The notes under the pieces were generated by a model. It was not told the DNA's origin and ran no database searches. It saw only the letters and a list, made by a program, of their open reading frames with translations. 64,000 nucleotides of DNA, taken from assembly GCA_050299835.1 (NCBI GenBank), contig JBNKWP010000006.1:62001-126000 (forward strand). The letters are read 5' to 3'. Positions within the stretch are counted from its first letter, which is position 1. Each line of letters opens with the position of its first letter. This DNA is from JAJDOD01 sp050299835 (GTDB lineage: Bacteria; Pseudomonadota; Alphaproteobacteria; Rhodobacterales; Rhodobacteraceae). The translations under genes and the position numbers were made by a program. Positions 58,725-64,000 of this stretch are shown here, one piece after another.

Positions 58725-58981
58725 GCTACCAAGCGCCTTTCTACTGGAGCGGGTATATTATCGGCGAGCACGACCAGGGTATGGCTTCTCGTCCCCACCA
58801 CCTTGCAGCCCATCGGACAGTCCCGATCATCCCAGAGCGGATCGTTTGTCACCTCGATCAGCGGGCCAAGCTGCTCGTGGTCGAGGACAGGCAGGCCCAG
58901 GGCGTTAGCCAAAAGAGTCAACCTGGCGAATGCGGGCGACGGGGTCTGTGCCATCGGCAGTCGGACATCTTGATCGTGCAT
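58721..58981 (-). CDS. small protein of unknown function (86 aa)
   Basis: An 86-residue product on the minus strand with an excellent ribosome binding site (AAGGAG, seven bases before the ATG at 58981). It contains two cysteines in DRDCPMGCKVVG and a hydrophobic core. It overlaps the preceding plus-strand gene by four bases at its end. It may be an element-specific regulator; this cannot be told from sequence. Confidence 0.5.
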   Translation of the reverse strand: MHDQDVRLPMAQTPSPAFARLTLLANALGLPVLDHEQLGPLIEVTNDPLWDDRDCPMGCKVVGTRSHTLVVLADNIPAPVERRLVA

Positions 58982-59104
58982 CTGGAGCTCCTTGCTATTC
59001 GGTGCCTGGATGATGTCCGAAACAGGTTCAGGACTAAGCCCTTAATCAGAAACTGAGGGGTCTGGCTTCCCCGCCACCGTTTGACATTTCTGTATAAACG
59101 TTGG

Positions 59105-59133
59105 TTGGCAGGTACGTTAGTCGCGAATATATT
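59105..59133 (+). promoter_or_regulatory. sigma-70-type promoter for the replication operon
   Basis: TTGGCA and TATATT are separated by 17 bases, close to the consensus spacing and sequence. Transcription would start near 59140, about 110 bases before the helix-turn-helix gene at 59250. Confidence 0.55.
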
Positions 59134-59188
59134 TGAACGCAGACAGTGACCCCGTCGGCGGACTTTCCGTTCGGCATCAAGTGAAAGA

Positions 59189-59223
59189 GCCGTCGATCCC
59201 TCCCGCAAGTTGGGACCGACGGC
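59189..59223 (+). other. hairpin in the 5' leader of the replication operon
   Basis: GCCGTCG pairs with CGACGGC and, after one mismatch, TCCC pairs with GGGA, around an 11-base loop. It sits between the predicted promoter and the first gene, ending 26 bases before the ATG. There is no U-run, so it is not a simple terminator. Confidence 0.5.
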
Positions 59224-59249
59224 CAGATGAGATATAGGGAACTGTCCTT

Positions 59250-59576
59250 ATGAATATCATGAAACCCCAGGGCGCGACGCCCTCAGTGTCTCTGCTCGAT
59301 GAGCTGCCAGCCCGTCACAGACTGGTGATCGATGGCGAGACCTACTTCACCGTGGCCGACGCAGCTGACCTGACAGGCCTGTCACGCAGAACTATCGACG
59401 TCTACAATTCCTGGCGGCGCTGCGGACGCCATCTCGGTCCGAGGCCGACCAGGATGGAAGGCACCCGACACCCTCTATACACAGAGGCCGACCTCAGGGC
59501 CTACATGGATCACGGATGGACCGGACAGCCAGGCGAACCTCACCCGATCACTGGTGAAGTAGTGGGGGCCGCGTGA
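59250..59576 (+). CDS. helix-turn-helix (MerR/excisionase-like) protein
   Basis: A 108-residue protein with a central winged-helix segment, YFTVADAADLTGLSRRTIDV, followed by HPLYTEADLRAYMDHGWTG. It resembles excisionase or AlpA-type regulators. It starts after AGGGA at an ATG 26 bases past the leader hairpin and ends two bases before the primase-polymerase start, forming the head of the replication operon. Confidence 0.7.
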   Translation: MNIMKPQGATPSVSLLDELPARHRLVIDGETYFTVADAADLTGLSRRTIDVYNSWRRCGRHLGPRPTRMEGTRHPLYTEADLRAYMDHGWTGQPGEPHPITGEVVGAA

Positions 59577-59577
59577 G

Positions 59578-60521
59578 ATGGAAAAGACCAATATTCGACC
59601 GGACTTCGGCCAGATGCAGCCGCTCGCAGAGGCTGGCTTCGATCTGATACCACTCCACCGCTGGAATGCCGTAAAAACCGATCGTGGCAAATCCCGCATC
59701 TCGGCAAGGCTCCGCGGAACCGGAACTGGACCACCGCGCCAACGGACACGGCCGCGACCCTCAGCCAAGCCTCGCGCGACGGGTCGAACGTCGGCGTCCG
59801 TCTCACTGCCCTCGATCTGGTCGTGGACATCGATCCGAGGTCAATCGAAGGTGGTGTGGCGACAGCACGGGAAGCTCTCGGCCTCCTGGGCGTAAGGTTC
59901 TCTGAGTATCCGATCGTCCGAACGGGCTCTGGTGGCCTCCACATATACATGACCAAGCCAGCCGACACCGCTCTGGCCGACCGCCTGCCAGACTGGCGTG
60001 GCATCGAGCTGAAAAGCCGCGGTCGCCAGGTGGTCGCACCGGGTTCGGTTCATCCAAACGGACGTCTGTATCGGTGGGCTGAAACGCGCTTCGATCCTCG
60101 CGACCTGTGGCTGGGCGCACCGATGGCGCCAGAAGCACTTCTGAACGCGGGCAAGAAAATCGAGCGCCGTCATTCGCCGGTCGGTGAAGGGCAGGGCGAG
60201 CATCCACCATCTGAAATCGACACGATCCTGTCCAAGATGGCCCCCGAAGACTTTCGAGACCACGACCGCTGGCTTCAGCTGATGATGGCAGTCCATCATG
60301 CATCAGCGGGCGCGGCACGCGAAGAGTTCGCCGCATGGTGTGAGCGTGATCCGCTCTACGCCGACGATGGCGAAGCGGTGCGATACAGATGGGACAGCCT
60401 CTGTCGAAATGGCGTCGGGCTCGGCACACTATATATGTTCATGAGAGAGCAGGGCTGCGCTCACCTGATCGACCTGAGGGCACGCGTCGTGCCTGCCGAC
60501 GAATTCGGGGAGGCAGTCTGA
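59578..60521 (+). pseudogene. bifunctional primase-polymerase (prim-pol) with a one-base frameshift
   Basis: The product opens PLAEAGFDLIPLHRWNAV, the N-terminal signature of phage/plasmid prim-pol domains. The frame breaks near 59697; adding one base (CGC-CAT) gives a continuous reading, HLGKAPRNRNWTTAPTD and then NVGVRLTALDLVVDIDPR with the catalytic Asp-x-Asp, running to the stop at 60521. GIELKSRGRQVVAPGSVHPNG is the conserved central motif. The second part has a short primase C-terminal region. The gene overlaps the helicase ATG by one base. It is either recently inactivated or affected by a sequencing error; programmed shifting is a less likely third option. Confidence 0.8.
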
Positions 60522-61960
60522 TGGCTCTGGACGAACGTGAACCGCTCGCCAATCTGGCGCCGAGCCACCTGGCCGCCGAGGCTATCCAAGCGACGGGCCT
60601 TCGCAAAATCATGGGAATGTGGCTGGAGCACCGTGAGGACGAGAGCCGCTACATCGAACTGGACAAGGATGGCCTGACATCTCTCATCTGGGAGAACCTT
60701 GATGGTCGACACTACCTGGACGAGGAAGGCAAGGTCAGGACCCTGCATCTGAAGAGAAGTTCCTCGGCGGACGTCCGCGAGGCGCTCGTACACCTGTCTG
60801 GCACGAGGGGAATAGATCGGCTTCCGGCATGGCTGGACAAGCGGGACGACGATCCTGATCCATCCGCTCTCCTGCCGGTAGCGAACGGGCTGCTGAACTG
60901 GCGGACGGGAGAACTGATGCCACCGTCGCCCCGCTTCGTGAACCTGTCCCGATCCGACGTCGCGTACGATCCGGATGCAGATCATCCTCTGTACTGGGAG
61001 TTCTTCCTCCAGGATATCTTCGATGGCGACCAGGAGCAGATCGATCTGCTGCACGAGGTCCTCGGGTGCATCATCACCGGGCAAGCCAAATTTCAGAAGG
61101 TGTTCCAGATCATCGGCCCGCCACGCTCCGGCAAAGGCACCATCGGGCGCATGCTCGTGCACCTGATCGGGGCGCAGAGTGTGGTCTCGCCCAAGATCAG
61201 GCAGATCAGGGACGGTGGTTTCGGACTACAGTCACTGATCGGAAGGCAGCTGGCCATGGTGACCGACGCCAGGGTAAGCCGGGGACAGGCAACGGACGCC
61301 CTGACCGAGATACTGCTGACCACATCGGGCGGCGACCTCCAGACTATCCAGCGCAAGTTCCTCGCCGACTTCATCGGGTATCTCGGTGCACAGTGGCTGC
61401 TCATGTCCAATGAACCGGTGCTCCTGCACGACTACACCGGGACGATCGCAACCAGGATGGTTCTGCTCGAAACGCGCCGTGGCTTCCTCGGCAAGGAGGA
61501 TCTGGACCTGTTCGAGCGAGACCTCCTGCCGGAGGCGTCCGGTGTCCTGAACCTCTGTCTGGCAGGTGCCAGGAAGCTCGCCGACCGCGGCAGGTTCCAA
61601 ACGCCGTCTTCGATCGTGAGGCGAAAGAAGGAACTGCTCCGCGGCTCTTCGACCGTCGCGGGGTTCAGCAGCGAATGTCTCATAGAGGACCCAACCGCCG
61701 TGACCAAGAAAGATGAAATCTGGGAGGCGTATGAAATGTACTGCGAGGCGCACGGGAAGCCATCGGTCGCCAATTCTTCGAAACTCTTCGAGGACCTCAG
61801 GTCTGGCGGCAAGTATCGCGAAGACATGGACACGCGTCCCTGGATGGACGACGGGGATGCACGTGCCAGAGTCTACTGCGTCAAGGGGCTCAGGGTCGAT
61901 GAGACTGCAATTCCGGACATCGATGATCTGCGAACTCAGCGGGCGGCAGAGGACTTCTAG
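60521..61960 (+). CDS. D5/P4-type phage replication helicase (SF3-like)
   Basis: A 479-residue protein with a D5-N-like region (LLPVANGLLNWRTGELMPPSP near 117-137) and an SF3-type ATPase: Walker A GPPRSGKGT (199-207), a second acidic motif around LAMVTDARVSR, and the sensor WLLMSNEPVLLHDYTGTIATR. The winged-helix C-terminus follows (ECLIEDPTAVTKKDEIWEAYEMYCEAHG). Such proteins unwind origins on phages, plasmids and satellites together with a prim-pol. The ATG at 60521 shares a base with the prim-pol stop. No defect is seen. Confidence 0.88.
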   Translation: MALDEREPLANLAPSHLAAEAIQATGLRKIMGMWLEHREDESRYIELDKDGLTSLIWENLDGRHYLDEEGKVRTLHLKRSSSADVREALVHLSGTRGIDRLPAWLDKRDDDPDPSALLPVANGLLNWRTGELMPPSPRFVNLSRSDVAYDPDADHPLYWEFFLQDIFDGDQEQIDLLHEVLGCIITGQAKFQKVFQIIGPPRSGKGTIGRMLVHLIGAQSVVSPKIRQIRDGGFGLQSLIGRQLAMVTDARVSRGQATDALTEILLTTSGGDLQTIQRKFLADFIGYLGAQWLLMSNEPVLLHDYTGTIATRMVLLETRRGFLGKEDLDLFERDLLPEASGVLNLCLAGARKLADRGRFQTPSSIVRRKKELLRGSSTVAGFSSECLIEDPTAVTKKDEIWEAYEMYCEAHGKPSVANSSKLFEDLRSGGKYREDMDTRPWMDDGDARARVYCVKGLRVDETAIPDIDDLRTQRAAEDF

Positions 61961-62006
61961 GCTTCGAGATCAGCAAGACAACAGGAGGGGCTCGGTATCG
62001 GGCCCC

Positions 62007-62170
62007 TTCGGTCTGGGCAAAATACGGAGGTATTCTGCTGTTTTGAGCGTTTTGGTCCGGTCGGTCTGTTCGGTCTGGTCAAATACGAGTTAACGCATAA
62101 GAAAGTGATCGATCTGGTCCTTATGTAATGCTTGGGAAAATGGCCGGACCGGACGGACCGACCAGACCGG
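62007..62170. repeat. iteron-like repeat region, candidate replication origin
   Basis: The 424-bp gap after the helicase gene (61961-62384) contains two direct repeats of TTCGGTCTGG-CAAAATACG type (62007-62029 and 62069-62089, one base and one small gap apart). It also holds a cluster of CGGTC/GACCG units in opposite orientations (62054-62080 and 62146-62170). An A+T-richer stretch lies between them. Position after prim-pol and helicase genes suits an origin; a packaging site is an alternative. The rest of the gap shows no gene that I can support. Confidence 0.5.
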
Positions 62171-62384
62171 ACGTTCGGATGCGGGAAAGCGGCTGCCCCA
62201 CTTGGACAGACGGGGCTGTTAACGCTGGTTCGGTGGATGATGCCGATACGCTATTCTCTGTGTGTGACGAGGCGGGCCCGAAAATACCGCGGCCCAACGA
62301 CTGACGACCCATCAGTCGCCCCTCATAACGCGATGACACAGAAGGGGAAAACAGACGCCCTGAACGAAGCCGAGAATAGACCCG

Positions 62385-62981
62385 ATGCCGAGCAATACCG
62401 CCACCGCAGTCATGCAGCCCCCGAGCGTGCGCCAGCCAGGCAACGCTCCGATCATGGAGGATCGCGCGGTTCAGGAAGAGTTCCTGACCGAGATGGACCG
62501 CCTGGGCGGATACCTTCGTGCCTGCCGCCAACTCGGCATCAGTCACATGGCCGTCGCCCGCCAGCGCGTCCGTGAACCCGCCTTCGATGCCGAGGTCAGG
62601 ATGGCCCTGGACAAAATGCGGACGCGCCTCGCCGAAGAGACGATGGAACTGGCGCGCCTCCATGTGAACAGTCATCTATCCGGCCCCGGCGCCTGGGACG
62701 TGGAGGTCGATCCCGATACCGGAGAGGTCGTCCTGGACGACGACTTCGAACCGGTCCGCCGCAGCCGCCTGTCCATGCGGTCGGCGGTAGAGGCCCACCG
62801 CGAGATGCGCGCCACGATCGACAGGGGCGACGGGCCAACGATCGCAATCCAAAACGTGAACGAGGTTGTGGCACAGGTGCCGTCATCCGCTCCGCGGTTG
62901 ATACGCCCGGGTTCCTCGGTGGACCTGGACAGTATCGAGGACGCCGAAATCATCGAAGAGACGCACGATGCGAAAGAGTGA
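62385..62981 (+). CDS. small-terminase-like helix-turn-helix phage protein
   Basis: A 198-residue protein. Residues about 30-85 (VQEEFLTEMDRLGGYLRACR, QLGISHMAVARQRVREPAFD, then a long helix) resemble the DNA-binding region of phage small terminase subunits, where a 'xACRxAGI..sTVYRWR..DPEF' pattern is usual. The C-terminal half is acidic. Without a large terminase or capsid genes nearby, a satellite-type role in redirecting packaging is possible. The start is not certain; ATGs at 62412 and 62454 are in frame. Confidence 0.55.
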   Translation: MPSNTATAVMQPPSVRQPGNAPIMEDRAVQEEFLTEMDRLGGYLRACRQLGISHMAVARQRVREPAFDAEVRMALDKMRTRLAEETMELARLHVNSHLSGPGAWDVEVDPDTGEVVLDDDFEPVRRSRLSMRSAVEAHREMRATIDRGDGPTIAIQNVNEVVAQVPSSAPRLIRPGSSVDLDSIEDAEIIEETHDAKE

Positions 62982-63321
62982 GATGGAGCGGATCGCCGAA
63001 GGGAGGCCGCCGACCGGTGCGTTCTCGGTCCAGTTCGTCAGCCCGTCCGGTGTCATGGCGCTGCCGACGAAAGACGGTGCCTATACTGTCCGCACTCACA
63101 CCGAGGGCTGCGTCGTCCATGTCGATGCGCCTGATGATGGCCTGATCGCCGAGATGACCTGTGGCCGCGAACCTGTACCCTGGACGACCGCTGCTCAGCG
63201 GGAGTCGGCCCTCCGTCAGCTTCGCGAGAACAGGCCCGACCTGGACGACGATCTGCGGGAAAGGCTGATCGCCCATGTCGAGGCGACCCCCTGGTACGAC
63301 GATCCGAATGCATCGTTCTAG
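62968..63321 (+). CDS. small protein of unknown function (117 aa)
   Basis: The ATG overlaps the end of the small-terminase-like gene; a second ATG five codons on is possible. The product has strand-rich segments (FSVQFVSPSGVMALPTKDGAY, TVRTHTEGCVVHVDAPDDG) and an acidic/basic C-terminal helix. No family is recognised. It is probably co-transcribed with the preceding gene. Confidence 0.55.
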   Translation: MRKSEMERIAEGRPPTGAFSVQFVSPSGVMALPTKDGAYTVRTHTEGCVVHVDAPDDGLIAEMTCGREPVPWTTAAQRESALRQLRENRPDLDDDLRERLIAHVEATPWYDDPNASF

Positions 63322-63488
63322 TGGTCCAATAGTTCGCGTGTCACATATCCAGAAAAATCCGCCAGTACGAAATCAGTAAATCGCTGATGTAAATCAGAAA
63401 TTCCTGTCAAAGGAAAAAACTGTACCAAATAGCCTTGAAAAATGACCGATTTTGTAGATGGTACTGCAAAGGAATTTCGGGGGCCTTA

Positions 63489-64000
63489 ATGCCAGCACAT
63501 CCATTGCTGAAGAGCAGCAGCTGCTACACTATTGCGTCGCCAGCTGAGATCTTTGGTCGTCTAAACTTTGATCCTTTAGATCGATACGAAACATTGGCCG
63601 CAAGATTCAACCAAGCGAAGAAAGAAGAGGAGCGCTACGCCGGTATAGCTTTAGCGAGCAGCAAGTCGTTCAAGACTGTTCTTGCACGGCGCACTGCAAA
63701 GTATCGCACTTGCAAGAGCTTCATCTTGGCATCGAACTTGATAGCGATGGACAAGGGCGAAGAGACTCTGAACCATCACGACATCATAGAGTGCCACGAA
63801 TTCTTTATTCCGGCTTTGCAGTCGCGGCTAAGTAACGTGGTTGATATGGATGGCCAGCCTAGAAAGTGGGCCGCCGCACGAGATATGATCCGCGAAGACT
63901 GTATGTCGCAGGGCAAGTATTTCGGGCGCAAGTACATGGACGCCGTTTCTCGCGGTCACAGAACACTCGAAGAAAATTGTCAGGCTGTTGTCGAAAGCTG
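63489..64000 (+). CDS. unidentified protein, 3' truncated by window edge
   Basis: An open frame of 170 complete codons starts at an ATG at 63489 and runs off the window. The product (MPAHPLLKSSSCYTIASPAE, then KKEEERYAGIALASSKSFK and FILASNLIAMDKGEETLNHH) is soluble, helical and rich in Lys, Arg and Cys. The DNA is clearly more A+T-rich than the operons to the left, and the 167-bp gap before it (63322-63488) is even more so. This suggests separately acquired DNA. I recognise no family. Confidence 0.6.
   Translation, partial: MPAHPLLKSSSCYTIASPAEIFGRLNFDPLDRYETLAARFNQAKKEEERYAGIALASSKSFKTVLARRTAKYRTCKSFILASNLIAMDKGEETLNHHDIIECHEFFIPALQSRLSNVVDMDGQPRKWAAARDMIREDCMSQGKYFGRKYMDAVSRGHRTLEENCQAVVES

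Larger units (their letters stand above)
56369..64000. mobile_element. phage-satellite-like integrative element (continues past window)
   Basis: From the tRNA-Asn fragment rightwards the gene order is integrase, small helix-turn-helix proteins, primase-polymerase, D5-type helicase, repeat-rich noncoding DNA, and small-terminase-like protein. There are no capsid, tail or lysis genes in the window. This set is typical of satellites and integrative elements that replicate on excision. The right end is not in view, and no second tRNA fragment is seen before 64000. Confidence 0.6.

Noticed and set aside
1..64000. CRISPR arrays or rRNA genes
   Set aside because: No regularly spaced repeat-spacer pattern and no rRNA-like sequence was seen. 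The only tRNA-like sequences are the two tRNA-Asn 3' fragments.

Overview
The window looks like a chromosome segment from a Rhodobacteraceae (roseobacter-type) alphaproteobacterium. The DNA is G+C-rich and carries a complete clade I nitrous oxide reductase operon with a TAT-type NosZ. It also has several ABC uptake systems arranged as in that family and start/stop overlaps of the ATGA type throughout. This placement is inferred from gene content and protein sequence; no rRNA is present.

1-7 kb: a truncated gene end, a GFA/CENP-V-fold protein, a LuxR-type regulator, a small protein, and an unusual three-gene operon on the minus strand (coiled-coil protein, Clp-like double AAA+ ATPase with a degenerate first ATPase site, small membrane protein). 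I do not recognise this operon as a named system. 7-17.6 kb: an AraC-type regulator diverges from an aldehyde dehydrogenase that leads a complete branched-chain-type ABC importer (binding protein, two permeases, two ATPases). A second aldehyde dehydrogenase and a flotillin-like protein follow. 17.6-29 kb: a nitric oxide / nitrous oxide region with a DUF1858 protein, a Crp/Fnr-type regulator, NnrS, and nosRZDFYLX followed by a c-type cytochrome. Three Fnr/NnrR-like 14-bp sites stand in front of these units. 29-36.4 kb: a histidine phosphatase, an Fe(III)-type ABC importer, a Nudix protein and a Na/Pi cotransporter. 36.6-46.5 kb: a DeoR regulator, a PhnDCEE-type ABC importer and two HAD phosphatases, without C-P lyase genes, then a second four-gene importer of the PotABC/Fe type.

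46.7-64 kb is accessory DNA built on tRNA-Asn 3'-end fragments. One fragment (split by a broken IS30-family element) lies at 46.75/47.76 kb and a second at 56.32 kb. Each is followed directly by a tyrosine integrase gene, and both integrases are broken. Between the fragments lies a five-gene operon (SWIM zinc-finger protein, DUF5691-like, MoxR AAA+, DUF5682/TraB-like, VWA protein), which therefore looks like cargo of a decayed tRNA-associated island. To the right of the second fragment is a phage-satellite-like element: integrase, several small helix-turn-helix proteins, a frameshifted primase-polymerase, a D5-type helicase, an iteron-like repeat region, a small-terminase-like protein, and an A+T-richer gene running off the window. 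The intact tRNA-Asn is predicted beyond the right edge.

The three strongest leads for something new are the Clp/coiled-coil/membrane operon at 2.3-6.9 kb, the MoxR-VWA module as island cargo at 48.8-56.1 kb, and the satellite-like element at 56.4-64 kb.
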